NCBI RefSeq assembly: GCF_018070075.1
Contig: NZ_JAGPXE010000015.1
Coordinates: 1 to 64,000 of the forward strand
DNA length: 64,000 bases
Direction: 5' to 3'
Source of the DNA: Saccharopolyspora endophytica
GTDB taxonomy: Bacteria; Actinomycetota; Actinomycetes; Mycobacteriales; Pseudonocardiaceae
Position 1 is the first letter of the stretch. Each line of letters opens with the position of its first letter. The notes beneath the pieces are model-generated. The model was not told the DNA's origin and did not search any database. It saw only the letters and a list, made by a program, of their open reading frames with translations. This document shows, one piece after another, positions 24,200 to 32,508 of the stretch. The position numbers and the translations under genes were made by a program.

Positions 24200-25971
24200 G
24201 ACCGGCCCGCTACCGCGGTCGGAGCGTCGGCGCCGGACTCGGCCAGCTCCTCGAACTCGTTGACCGCGTCGATCTCGGTGCCCATCGACACGTTGGTGAC
24301 CCGCTCGACGACGACCTCCACCACCACCGGGACCCGGTGCTCGGCGACGAGCTTCTTGGCCTGCTCCAGCGCGTCGAAGATGCCCTCGGACTCGAACACC
24401 CGCAGCGCCTTGCAGCCCAGCCCTTCGACGACCTTGACGTGGTCGACGCCGTAGCCGGCGAGCTCCGGCGCGTTGATGTTGTCGAAGGACAGCTGCACGC
24501 AGTAGTCCATGTCGAAGCCGCGCTGCGCCTGCCGGATCAGCCCGAGGTAGGCGTTGTTGATCAGCACGTGCACGAACGGGATGTTGAACTGCGCGCCGAC
24601 CGCCAGCTCCTCCACCAGGAACTGGAAGTCGTAGTCGCCGGAGACCGCGACCACTGTGGACTCCGGGTCGGCGGTGGCCACTCCGAGGGCGGCGGGCACC
24701 GTCCAGCCCAGCGGACCGGCCTGGCCCGCGTTGATCCAGTGCCGCGGCCGGTAGACGTGCAGCATCTGCGCGGCCTGGATCTGCGAGAGCCCGATCGTGG
24801 AGACGTAGCGGGTGTCGGGTCCGAACGCGCGGTTCATCTCCTGGTACACCCGTTGCGGTTTGATCGGCGCCGCGTCGAAGTCGGTCTTGCGCAGCAGCTC
24901 GGCCTTGCGCTCCTGGCACTCCCGGCTCCACCCGCCGCGATCGGCGAGCCTGCCCTGCTGCCGCCACTCGCGCGCGACCTCGACGAAGACCTCCAGCGCG
25001 GCCCGGGCGTCGGACACGATGCCGTAGTCCGGCGCGAAGACCCGGCCGATCTGGGTGGGTTCGACGTCGACGTGGACGAACGTCCGGCCCTCGCGGTAGG
25101 TGTCGAGACCTCCGGTGTGCCGGTTGGCCCAGCGGTTGCCGATGCCGAGCACGAAGTCCGACGCGAGCATCGTCGCGTTGCCGTAGCGGTGCGCGGTCTG
25201 CAAGCCGACCATGCCGGCCGCCAGCGGGTGGTCGTCGGGGATCGCGCCCCAGCCCATCAGCGTGGGCACGACCGGAACGCCCAGCGTTTCGGCGAACTCC
25301 ACCAGCAGGTCCGAGGCGTCGGCGTTGATGACGCCGCCCCCGGCGACGATCAGCGGCCGCTCCGCGGCGTTGAGCATCTCCAGCGCGTGCTCGACCTGCG
25401 CGCGGGTCGCAGCCGGTGTGGCGACCGGCAGCGGCTCGTAGGTGTCGATGTCGAACTCGATCTCCGCCAGCTGCACGTCCAGCGGCAGGTCCAGGAGCAC
25501 CGGACCCGGCCGGCCCGACCGCATCAGCTGGAACGCCTTCTGGAACGCGCCCGGGACCTGGGCCGGTTCCAGCACGGTCACCGCCCACTTGGTGACGGGC
25601 TGGGCCACCGACTGGATGTCGACCGCCTGGAAGTCCTCCTTGTGCAGCTTGGCGACCGGGGCCTGGCCGGTGATGGCCAGGATCGGGATCGAGTCGGCCG
25701 AAGCGGAGTACAGCCCGGTGATCATGTCGGTGCCCGCCGGCCCCGAGGTGCCGACGCAGACGCCGATGTTGCCCGCTTCGGTCCGCGTGTAGCCCTCGGC
25801 CATGTGCGAGGCGGCCTCGACGTGGCGGGCGAGCACGTGGCGGATGCCGCCGTGCTTCTTCATGGCGCTGTAGAACGGGTTGATCGCGGCGCCGGGCAGC
25901 CCGAAGGTCTGCGTGGCGCCCTCCTTCTCCAGGATGAGGGCGGCGGCGTCGACGGTGCGCATGCGCGTCAT
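24196..25971 (-). CDS. gcl: Glyoxylate carboligase (tartronate-semialdehyde synthase)
   Basis: 591-aa thiamine-diphosphate enzyme joining two glyoxylates to tartronate semialdehyde with CO2 release. It is nearly collinear with E. coli Gcl, including NPFYSAMKKHGGIRH and TDMITGLYSASADSIPILAI. V51 (LARHVEAASH) replaces the catalytic Glu of other ThDP enzymes, a known Gcl hallmark. The TPP motif begins GDYDFQF and includes NNAYLG. It sits between glxR and the FAH gene in a four-gene operon. Confidence 0.97.
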   Translation of the reverse strand: MTRMRTVDAAALILEKEGATQTFGLPGAAINPFYSAMKKHGGIRHVLARHVEAASHMAEGYTRTEAGNIGVCVGTSGPAGTDMITGLYSASADSIPILAITGQAPVAKLHKEDFQAVDIQSVAQPVTKWAVTVLEPAQVPGAFQKAFQLMRSGRPGPVLLDLPLDVQLAEIEFDIDTYEPLPVATPAATRAQVEHALEMLNAAERPLIVAGGGVINADASDLLVEFAETLGVPVVPTLMGWGAIPDDHPLAAGMVGLQTAHRYGNATMLASDFVLGIGNRWANRHTGGLDTYREGRTFVHVDVEPTQIGRVFAPDYGIVSDARAALEVFVEVAREWRQQGRLADRGGWSRECQERKAELLRKTDFDAAPIKPQRVYQEMNRAFGPDTRYVSTIGLSQIQAAQMLHVYRPRHWINAGQAGPLGWTVPAALGVATADPESTVVAVSGDYDFQFLVEELAVGAQFNIPFVHVLINNAYLGLIRQAQRGFDMDYCVQLSFDNINAPELAGYGVDHVKVVEGLGCKALRVFESEGIFDALEQAKKLVAEHRVPVVVEVVVERVTNVSMGTEIDAVNEFEELAESGADAPTAVAGRS

Positions 25972-25995
25972 GTTCGTCCTCGTTTCGGCTGGTGG

Positions 25996-26880
25996 TCAGG
26001 TGTCGCTGAGACCGGAGAGTCGTTCGACGCCGCGCAGCAGCGCGGAGTGGTCGAGCCCGCCGTCACCGTTGGCGCGAGCGGAGGCCATCAGCTGCGCGAG
26101 CAGCGAGCCCAGCGGCACGACCGCACCGGACTCGCGGGCGGCGGCGGTGACGATGCCCAGGTCCTTGTGGTGCAGGTCGATGCGGAAACCGGGGGCGAAG
26201 CTGCGGTCGAGCATGTTGCGCCGCTTCTGCTCCAGCACCGCCGACCCGGCGAGCCCGCCGCCGAGGACCTCCAGCGCGGCTTCGGTGTCCACGCCGTAGG
26301 ACTCGACGAGCACCACGGCTTCCGCCAGCGCCTGGATGTTCGAGGCCACGATCAGCTGGTTGGCGGCCTTGACGGTCTGACCCGCACCGCTCGGCCCGAC
26401 GTGCACGACGGTCTTGCCGACGTGGTCGAAGACCTCCGCCGCGGCGGCGAAGTCCGCCTCGGAGCCACCGACCATGATGGACAGCGCCGCGTTCTTCGCA
26501 CCGGCCTCGCCACCGGAGACCGGGGCGTCGAGCAGCCGGAACCCCTTCTCGGCGGCCGTGCCGGCGAGCTCGATGGTGACGTCGGGGCGGATGCTGGAGA
26601 AGTCGATGATCAGCGCGTCGGGCTTGGCGTTGGCGAAGACCCCGCCCTCACCGGTGAGCACGTCGCGCACGTCGGGGCTGTCGGGGACCATCACGCAGAC
26701 GATCTCGGCGCCCGCGACGGCCTCGGCGATCGAGGCGGCGGAGCTCCCGCCCGCCGCCTTGAGCGGGCCGTACTTGTCGGGAGTGAGGTTGTAACCGGTC
26801 ACGTCGTGGCCGGCGTTGGCGAGGTGCACGGCCATGGGGCTGCCCATGACGCCCAGGCCGATGAACGCGATCGAGCTCAT
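25996..26880 (-). CDS. glxR: 2-hydroxy-3-oxopropionate (tartronate semialdehyde) reductase
   Basis: 294-aa beta-hydroxyacid dehydrogenase reducing tartronate semialdehyde to D-glycerate with NAD(P)H. The Rossmann motif is FIGLGVMGSPMAVHL, the substrate loop is DAPVSGGEAGA and the catalytic lysine is in GQTVKAANQLIVA. GAGGAGGA precedes the ATG. It lies 28 bases after hyi and 24 before gcl, so the three glyoxylate steps are co-transcribed. Confidence 0.95.
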   Translation of the reverse strand: MSSIAFIGLGVMGSPMAVHLANAGHDVTGYNLTPDKYGPLKAAGGSSAASIAEAVAGAEIVCVMVPDSPDVRDVLTGEGGVFANAKPDALIIDFSSIRPDVTIELAGTAAEKGFRLLDAPVSGGEAGAKNAALSIMVGGSEADFAAAAEVFDHVGKTVVHVGPSGAGQTVKAANQLIVASNIQALAEAVVLVESYGVDTEAALEVLGGGLAGSAVLEQKRRNMLDRSFAPGFRIDLHHKDLGIVTAAARESGAVVPLGSLLAQLMASARANGDGGLDHSALLRGVERLSGLSDT

Positions 26881-26908
26881 TGCTTGTTTCCTCCTCGGAT
26901 CTCTTGGT

Positions 26909-27721
26909 TCAGCTGCGGCGTTCGCGCGGGAGCCAGTCGAAGGGGCCCGCCTGGCCGCTGGCCTTGTACTCCAGGCCGACCCAGCCGCGGTAACCGCCGC
27001 GTTCGAGCGCGGCGAGCTGCCGCTCCAGCGGCAGCGAGCCCGTGCCGGGTTCGTTGCGGCCCGGGTTGTCGGCGATCTGCACGTGCGCGATGCGCCCGAT
27101 GTGGTCGGCGATGACCTGGTCGCCGTCGTCGCCGTTGACCGCCAGGTGGTAGAGGTCGGCGAGCAGCCCGAGGTTGGTAGCCCCGGCCTCGGCCTCCACC
27201 CGGTCGATGACCGCCAGCGCGTCGGCTGCGGTGCGCAGCGGGTAGGGCTGGGGGCCGCTGACCGGCTCGACCAGCACCGTTCCGCCGATGCGGGCGGCGG
27301 ACTTCGCGGCGAGCGCTAGGTTCTCCACGGCCAGGGCGTCCTGCTCCTCGGCGGAGGCGTCGTCGACGCGGTTGCCGTAGAGGGCGTTGAAGGCGGTGCA
27401 GCCCAGGCGTTCGCCGATCTCAACGGTGACGTCGACGTTGTCGCGGAACTCCTGGCTGCGCGCGGGCCACGAGACGAGCCCGCGGTCGCCGCCGGGCATG
27501 TTCCCGGCGAAGAAGTTGAGCCCCACCAGCCGCACTCCCGCGTCCTCGACGGCGCGGACGAAGGCGTCGACGTCGCGCTGCGCGGGCACCGCGGTGTCGA
27601 ACGGCCACCAGAACTCGACGGCGTCGAAGCCGGCGTCCTTCGCGGCGGCCGGTCGCTCCAGCAGCGGCAGGTCGGTGAGCAGGATCGAGCAGTTGACCTC
27701 GTAGGGCAGTGCGTGACTCAT
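26909..27721 (-). CDS. hyi: Hydroxypyruvate isomerase
   Basis: 270-aa TIM-barrel enzyme interconverting hydroxypyruvate and tartronate semialdehyde. Family motifs include YEVNCSILLTDLPLLERP, FDAVEFWWPF, LLADLYHLAVNGDD and HVQIADNPGRNEPGTG with metal-binding Glu, Asp and His. The ATG at 27721 follows AGGA; an upstream in-frame start would run into the promoter. It is the first gene of the hyi-glxR-gcl-FAH operon for glyoxylate or allantoin-derived carbon. Confidence 0.94.
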   Translation of the reverse strand: MSHALPYEVNCSILLTDLPLLERPAAAKDAGFDAVEFWWPFDTAVPAQRDVDAFVRAVEDAGVRLVGLNFFAGNMPGGDRGLVSWPARSQEFRDNVDVTVEIGERLGCTAFNALYGNRVDDASAEEQDALAVENLALAAKSAARIGGTVLVEPVSGPQPYPLRTAADALAVIDRVEAEAGATNLGLLADLYHLAVNGDDGDQVIADHIGRIAHVQIADNPGRNEPGTGSLPLERQLAALERGGYRGWVGLEYKASGQAGPFDWLPRERRS

Positions 27722-27842
27722 CGCGACCGTCCTAATTCCGTATCGTGGATCTTTGTTTCCGTTCCACAGAATAGTGGCGGCCATCACCGGACCTTGTCAA
27801 CACTTTGTTTAAGCGAGCCGGGTTCGATCACGACTGGGTACG
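27722..27842. promoter_or_regulatory. Divergent promoter region hyi / ribD-like gene
   Basis: The 121-base gap holds two TTCCGT copies in the same orientation (about 27737 and 27758) and CCAC-AGAATA-GTGG, a 4-base inverted repeat near 27764. An IclR- or GntR-type site for the glyoxylate operon is possible, but no regulator gene is adjacent. Confidence 0.35.
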
Positions 27843-28538
27843 GTGGCGGACGTGTCGCGCCCGTACGTTCTGCTCAGCGTCGCCGTCAGCGCGGACGGCT
27901 TCATCGACGACGTCGGCCCGCAGCGGTTCCCGCTGTCCAACGCGGACGACTTCGACCACGTCGACCAGGTGCGCGCCGAGTCCGACGCGATCCTGCTGGG
28001 CGCGGGCACCGTGCGCCGGGACGACCCGCGACTGCTGGTCCGCAGCACCGGCCGGTGCGCCGAGCGGACCGCGCGCGGCCTGCCGGAGCACCCGCTGAAG
28101 GTCGTCGTGTCCGGCAGCGGCGACCTCGACCCGGCCCTGCGGCTGTGGCAGCGCGGCGGCGGCAAGCTCGTCTACACCACCGACGACGGCGCGCGGGCAG
28201 CGCGCGACCGCGTGGGCGATCTGGCCGAAATCGCTTCACTGGGAAGGGAAATCGACTTCGCCGCGCTCGTGGACGACCTCGCCCGGCGGGGCGTCGAACG
28301 GCTCATGGTCGAGGGCGGGACCTGCATCCACACCGAGTTCCTCAAAGCCGGTCTGGCGGACGAGATCCGGATGGCGATCGCGCCGATGCTCATCGGGCAG
28401 GCGGGCGCGCCGAGGTTCCTCAAACCGGACGACTTCCCCGGCGGTCCGGCACGCCGCTTCCACCTCGAAGACGTGACCCGGCTCGGCGATGTCGCCGTGC
28501 TGCGCTACTTCCCGAAGATCACGTCCGAGAACGGCTGA
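27843..28538 (+). CDS. RibD-type pyrimidine reductase
   Basis: 231-aa stand-alone reductase of the riboflavin RibD C-terminal (ArfC-like) family, which uses NADPH to turn the ribosylamino side chain of a GTP-derived pyrimidine into a ribitylamino one. Motifs are YVLLSVAVSADGFIDD, ILLGAGTVRRDDPRLLVR and VERLMVEGGTCIHTEF. No deaminase domain is fused. The start is the GTG at 27843. It is the first gene of the nine-gene locus that ends with the GTP cyclohydrolase II homologue at 34622. Its 3' end overlaps the convergent phosphatidyltransferase by 20 bases. Confidence 0.88.
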   Translation: MADVSRPYVLLSVAVSADGFIDDVGPQRFPLSNADDFDHVDQVRAESDAILLGAGTVRRDDPRLLVRSTGRCAERTARGLPEHPLKVVVSGSGDLDPALRLWQRGGGKLVYTTDDGARAARDRVGDLAEIASLGREIDFAALVDDLARRGVERLMVEGGTCIHTEFLKAGLADEIRMAIAPMLIGQAGAPRFLKPDDFPGGPARRFHLEDVTRLGDVAVLRYFPKITSENG

Positions 28539-29199
28539 GCCACAGCACGTCTCGCCCGAACGACCACACCAGAGCCAGCAGCGCGCAGGCCACCAGCGCC
28601 CCCGCGTGCGGCACGATCCCCGACGACGCCACGACGAGCACGATCCCCTGCACCGCGGCCACGGTCTTGCGGGCGAAGCTCGGCGGCAGCTCCCCGCGAA
28701 GCCGCGGCAGCACCCACGACGCGGCCACGAACACGTAGCGCATCACCCCGATCGACAGCACCCACACCCCGAACGCGACGGCGACGTGCGCGCTGAGCAC
28801 CAGGATGAGGAACGCGTCGACCTCCATGTCCAGCCGCGCCCCGAACACCGAGACGGTGCCGGTGCGCCGGGCCAGCCGACCGTCGAGGAAATCGCTGATC
28901 AGCGCGAGGACGCCGAGAGCGACGATGATCGCGGGCCCCGCCCCGTCGACCACCAGCGCTGCGATCACCGCGGTCAGCGCGGCCCGCACGAGCGTGATGC
29001 GGTCGGCGTGCCCGAGCGAGGTCCGGTCGTGCCGGCGCATCGAGCGGCGCAGCAGCACCAGGGTGACGATCGCGCAGCCGATCCCCGCGCCCCAACCGGC
29101 CGGTCCCAGACCGGCGGTCGCGGCGACCGCGCCGAGCGCGCACACCTGGACGGCCGCCCACGTCAGGTGCTCGGCTGTGTTGCGGTGGAGTTCGATCAT
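28519..29199 (-). CDS. CDP-alcohol phosphatidyltransferase family protein
   Basis: 226-aa membrane enzyme with about six helices. The full catalytic signature D-x2-D-G-x2-A-R-x8-G-x3-D-x3-D is visible from SDFLDGRLARRTG to LDMEVDAF, so it should transfer a phosphoalcohol from a CDP-linked donor to an acceptor hydroxyl. The ATG at 29199 is 27 bases from the divergent dehydrogenase start. In this locus the acceptor or donor could be a ribityl or lipid alcohol. Ordinary phospholipid synthesis is the alternative, but the neighbours argue for a specialised role. Confidence 0.88.
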   Translation of the reverse strand: MIELHRNTAEHLTWAAVQVCALGAVAATAGLGPAGWGAGIGCAIVTLVLLRRSMRRHDRTSLGHADRITLVRAALTAVIAALVVDGAGPAIIVALGVLALISDFLDGRLARRTGTVSVFGARLDMEVDAFLILVLSAHVAVAFGVWVLSIGVMRYVFVAASWVLPRLRGELPPSFARKTVAAVQGIVLVVASSGIVPHAGALVACALLALVWSFGRDVLWLSRSRT

Positions 29200-29226
29200 C
29201 GCCACTCTGGTTCTCGGAGGTCGTCC

Positions 29227-30198
29227 ATGGCAGAGGCCACGCGAGCATTGTGGGTCACCGCGGAGGGCGTGTGCGAGATCCGGCGCGCCGCGCTGCCGGA
29301 GCGTTCGCCGGATCAGGTGCAGGTGCGCACCCTGCACTCGGCGATCAGCCGGGGCACCGAAGGCCTCGTGCTGCGCGGGCGAATCCCCGAGTCCCAGCAC
29401 CAGCGGATGCGGGCGCCGTTCCAGGAGGGCGAGTTCCCGTGGCCGGTCAAGTACGGCTACCTCAACGTCGGCGTGGTCGAACGCGGGCCCGCCGAGCTGG
29501 AGGGCCGCACCGTGTTCTGCCTGTACCCGCACCAGACCCGCTACGTGGTGCCCGCCGACGCGGTCACCGTCGTGCCCCCGCAGGTCCCGCCCGAGCGAGC
29601 CGTGCTCGCCGGAACGGTGGAGACCGCGGTCAACGCGGCGTGGGACGCGGCCCCGCTGGTCGGTGACCGGATCGCGGTCGTCGGTGGTGGCATGGTCGGG
29701 TGCGCCGTGGCCGCGATCCTCGCCCGCGTCCCCGGTGTCCGGGCGCAGCTGGTCGACGTCGACCCGGCCCGCGAGACGACCGCGCGCGCCCTCGGCGTCG
29801 ACTTCGCCACCCCCGAGCGCGCCCGCGAGGAGTGCGATCTCGTCGTGCACGCCAGCGGCCACCGGCAGGGCCTGGTGCGCGCGCTGGAACTGCTCGCGCC
29901 GGAGGGGCGGGTCGTCGAGCTGAGCTGGTACGGGGACGCGGAGGTGGGCCTGCCGCTGGGCGAGTTCTTCCACTCCCGGCGGCTCACGATCCGCAGCAGC
30001 CAGGTCGGCGTGGTCGCGCATCCGCGTCGCGGTCACGCCGAGCGGATGTCGTTGGCGCTGGACCTGCTCGCCGACCCGGCCTTCGACGCCCTGATCACCG
30101 GTACGAGCCCGTTCGACGACCTGCCCGAACTGCTCTCGGGCGAGCTTCCGGCGCTGTGCCACCGGATTGACTACCGTGCGGGTCATGCTCGTCCGTGA
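29227..30198 (+). CDS. MDR-family dehydrogenase lacking zinc motifs
   Basis: 323-aa medium-chain dehydrogenase/reductase. An N-terminal GroES-like part (SAISRGTEGLVLRGR, KYGYLNVGVVERGP) is followed by a Rossmann domain with VVGGGMVGCAVA and the acid LVDVD. The GHE zinc motif and the four-cysteine structural-zinc lobe of alcohol dehydrogenases are missing, and the protein is short for the family. It may act as a reductase or carbonyl enzyme rather than a zinc alcohol dehydrogenase. GGAGG precedes the ATG. Its end overlaps the creatininase start, so the two are coupled. Confidence 0.85.
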   Translation: MAEATRALWVTAEGVCEIRRAALPERSPDQVQVRTLHSAISRGTEGLVLRGRIPESQHQRMRAPFQEGEFPWPVKYGYLNVGVVERGPAELEGRTVFCLYPHQTRYVVPADAVTVVPPQVPPERAVLAGTVETAVNAAWDAAPLVGDRIAVVGGGMVGCAVAAILARVPGVRAQLVDVDPARETTARALGVDFATPERAREECDLVVHASGHRQGLVRALELLAPEGRVVELSWYGDAEVGLPLGEFFHSRRLTIRSSQVGVVAHPRRGHAERMSLALDLLADPAFDALITGTSPFDDLPELLSGELPALCHRIDYRAGHARP

Positions 30199-30874
30199 CA
30201 CGACCGACGACGTGCGCGACCGGCGAGCCGAGGTCGCGGTGCTGCCGATCGGCAGCCTCGAACAGCACGGCTCGCACCTGCCGCTGGTGACCGACACCGT
30301 CATCGCCTGCACCATCGCCCGGGAGGTCGCCGCCGCCCACCCCGTGCAGCTGCTGTCGCCGGTGACGATCTCGTGCTCGCAGGAGCACGCCGCCTGGCCG
30401 GGAACCGTGAGCATCTCCGCGCGCACCCTGCACCTGGTGGTCACCGACGTGTTCGAGTCGCTGCGCCGCTCCGGCGTGCCGAAGCTGGTGCTGGTCAACG
30501 GCCACGGCGGGAACTACGTGCTGTCCAACGTCGTCCAGGAGGCCGGCGGGGACATGGCGCTGTTCCCGGCGGCGCGCGACTGGGACGAGGCGAGGGAGGC
30601 CGCCGGCGTCGAGACACCGGCGCGCAGCGACATGCACGCCGGCGAGGTGGAGACCTCGATCCTGCTGCACGCCCACCCCGATCTGGTCCGCCCCGGTTAC
30701 GAGACCGGTGATCACCTCGCCGACGACCGCAGGCACCTGCTCACGACCGGGCTGCCGCGCTACTCGGGGTCGGGCGTCATCGGCAGTCCGTCGCGGGCCT
30801 CAGCTCGCAAGGGCCGAGACCTGCTCGCCGGGCTCGTGGCGGCGTTCGGCGGCCACCTGGCGGCGCTCGACTGA
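30185..30874 (+). CDS. Creatininase-family amidohydrolase
   Basis: 229-aa metal hydrolase of the creatininase superfamily, which includes archaeal ArfB (deformylates the GTP-derived formamidopyrimidine) and MftE. The metal site is complete: E26 and H28 in SLEQHGSH, D37, H107 in NGHGGN and E154 in MHAGEVET. With a GTP cyclohydrolase II homologue and a RibD reductase in the same locus, an ArfB-like step is the best guess. It starts at the ATG 30185 inside the dehydrogenase end (in-frame TTG at 30167 and GTG at 30176 are alternatives) and its 3' end overlaps the convergent membrane-protein gene by 75 bases. Confidence 0.88.
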   Translation: MLVRDTTDDVRDRRAEVAVLPIGSLEQHGSHLPLVTDTVIACTIAREVAAAHPVQLLSPVTISCSQEHAAWPGTVSISARTLHLVVTDVFESLRRSGVPKLVLVNGHGGNYVLSNVVQEAGGDMALFPAARDWDEAREAAGVETPARSDMHAGEVETSILLHAHPDLVRPGYETGDHLADDRRHLLTTGLPRYSGSGVIGSPSRASARKGRDLLAGLVAAFGGHLAALD

Positions 30875-31738
30875 ACGGCTGACCAGCACGAACACGCCCG
30901 GCAGCGCGGCGATCACCGCCAGCACCCCGTAGGCCACCGAGGTCGCCAAGCCCTGCGCCGGGTCCCACCCGGTGGCGGCGAAGGCGACCGCCAGGAACGC
31001 CTCCCTCGGTCCCCAGCCGCCGACGTTGATCGGCAGCGCCATCACCAGCAGCGCGAGCACCAGCAGCGGCAGCAGGGTCGCGACCGGGACGTCCGCGCCG
31101 GCGACCCGCGCGGCGACCAGGAACAGCACCAGGTGCCCGGCGACGGTCGCGACCGAGGAGACCGCCACGGGCGTCAGGGCCCGCCGGGTCAGCACCCCGC
31201 GACGCGCGTCGCGCCAGAACGTCACCGCCGCGCGGCGCACCGCCGGGACGAGCAGGCTCAGCCCCGCCACCACCGCCGCGACGACCAGCCCCGGAGCGAG
31301 TGCGAACGGCAGCGCCGGGCCGGTCAGCAGCACGACGGCCGCAACGGTGATGAGCGCGATCTGCCCGGCGAAGCGTTCGAGCACGACGGCGCGAACACCA
31401 CCGCCGAGGTCTCCGGAGCGATTCCCGTGGCTGACCGCGCGGTGCACGTCGCCCAGCACCCCGGCGGGCAGCACGGCGTTGAGCAGCAGCGCGCGGTAGT
31501 AGTCGGCGACCGCCGCGCGCAGCGGGAGACGCAGTCCGAGACCGCGCGCGACCACGCACCACCGCCACGCGCTGCACACCGTGGTCGCCAACCCGATGCC
31601 CAGCGCCGCGAGCGCGGTCGTGACGTCGAGGGCGCGCAGCCCGTCGAGGAAGGCGTCCGTGCCCAGCCGCCACGCCAGCAGCGCGAGGATCCCGGCCGCG
31701 ACGAGCACGCGCAGCCAGGGCCACAGCCGGCGGATCAC
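30800..31738 (-). CDS. Lysylphosphatidylglycerol-synthase-like membrane protein (UPF0104)
   Basis: 312-aa multi-pass membrane protein with 7-9 helices and the family loops FLDGLRALD, YYRALLLNAVLPAGVLGDVHRA and LPINVGGWGPREA. It corresponds to the flippase-like N-terminal part of MprF without the aminoacyl-transferase domain. Such proteins often sit in glycolipid and carotenoid loci and may move a lipid-linked product. The start overlaps the methyltransferase stop (GTGA). The last ~75 bases overlap the creatininase gene on the other strand. Confidence 0.88.
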   Translation of the reverse strand: MIRRLWPWLRVLVAAGILALLAWRLGTDAFLDGLRALDVTTALAALGIGLATTVCSAWRWCVVARGLGLRLPLRAAVADYYRALLLNAVLPAGVLGDVHRAVSHGNRSGDLGGGVRAVVLERFAGQIALITVAAVVLLTGPALPFALAPGLVVAAVVAGLSLLVPAVRRAAVTFWRDARRGVLTRRALTPVAVSSVATVAGHLVLFLVAARVAGADVPVATLLPLLVLALLVMALPINVGGWGPREAFLAVAFAATGWDPAQGLATSVAYGVLAVIAALPGVFVLVSRSVERRQVAAERRHEPGEQVSALAS

Positions 31739-32508
31739 GCCCGGTCCCCCGGTATCGCGAGCAGGTCGGCGTGGTGGACCAGGACCCGCAGGTCACCGGA
31801 TCGCCGCCGCAGGTAACCGGGTGCCGCTGCGGCCAGCTCGGGTTCCTGCTCGCAGGCCGCACCGACCCAGCCGCGCAGCCACTCCTCGGTCAGCGGTCCC
31901 GGGCCGAGCAGCCAGGGGCTCGGGCGCGTCAGCACCCGCGCGCCGAGGTCCTCGAACGCCGCGACGGCGGTGGGCACCGCGTCGGGTCCGAGCAGGTGGC
32001 GGCGTTGGTGCTGGTTGAACGCCGCTTGGAACCGCTCGTCGAGCGGCTCCGGCGGTTCGAGCTCGACGTGCCCGACGACGGTGAGGGTCAGCAGGGCGGG
32101 GCAGCGGGCCTCGACGCAGGCGGCGGCCAGCGAGCGGACTTCGGTCCCGGTGAGCACGTCGAGCAGCGCGGAGGCGGTGACCAGCGACGTTCCGGCCAGG
32201 TCCGTCGCGCGCAGTCCGGCGATCTCGGCTCGCCGGGTTTCGACGGTGACGCCCTCGGTCGCCAAGGCGGCTTCGGCGAGCGCGAGCAGCCGCGGATCGC
32301 GGTCGTGCAGGACCCAGTGCTGGGGGCGGTCGAGCCGGCCGGCCAGCCACCGGCCCATCGAACCGGTGCCGCACCCCAGGTCGTGGATGACCAGCTCGGA
32401 GTCCGGCAGCGACTCGCGGAGCGGTCCCAGCAGGTCCGCCGCGCGGGCCTCGGCATCAGCGCGTTCGCGGAGCGCCAGCCACTCCGGGGCGAAACCGGCG
32501 GCGGTCAT
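31735..32508 (-). CDS. SAM-dependent methyltransferase
   Basis: 257-aa class I methyltransferase. SAM motif I is IHDLGCGTGSMGRWLAG near residue 41, with the acidic residue in VLHDRDP. The C-terminal half (LRGWVGAACEQEPELAAAAPGYLRRR) is specific to this group. It overlaps its neighbours by 4 bases on both sides, so it belongs to the PTPS-GT-MT-membrane protein operon. The target is unknown, probably the locus product. Confidence 0.85.
   Translation of the reverse strand: MTAAGFAPEWLALRERADAEARAADLLGPLRESLPDSELVIHDLGCGTGSMGRWLAGRLDRPQHWVLHDRDPRLLALAEAALATEGVTVETRRAEIAGLRATDLAGTSLVTASALLDVLTGTEVRSLAAACVEARCPALLTLTVVGHVELEPPEPLDERFQAAFNQHQRRHLLGPDAVPTAVAAFEDLGARVLTRPSPWLLGPGPLTEEWLRGWVGAACEQEPELAAAAPGYLRRRSGDLRVLVHHADLLAIPGDRA

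Noticed and set aside
24337..27114. Very long open frame (925 codons) on the + strand across gcl and glxR
   Set aside because: It is the antisense shadow of well-identified enzymes; the translation is a low-complexity run of R, G, V, D and H with no domain, a common artefact in high-GC DNA.
27722..27842. FMN riboswitch before the RibD-type gene
   Set aside because: The gap is too short and lacks the conserved junction elements; nothing suggests flavin control.
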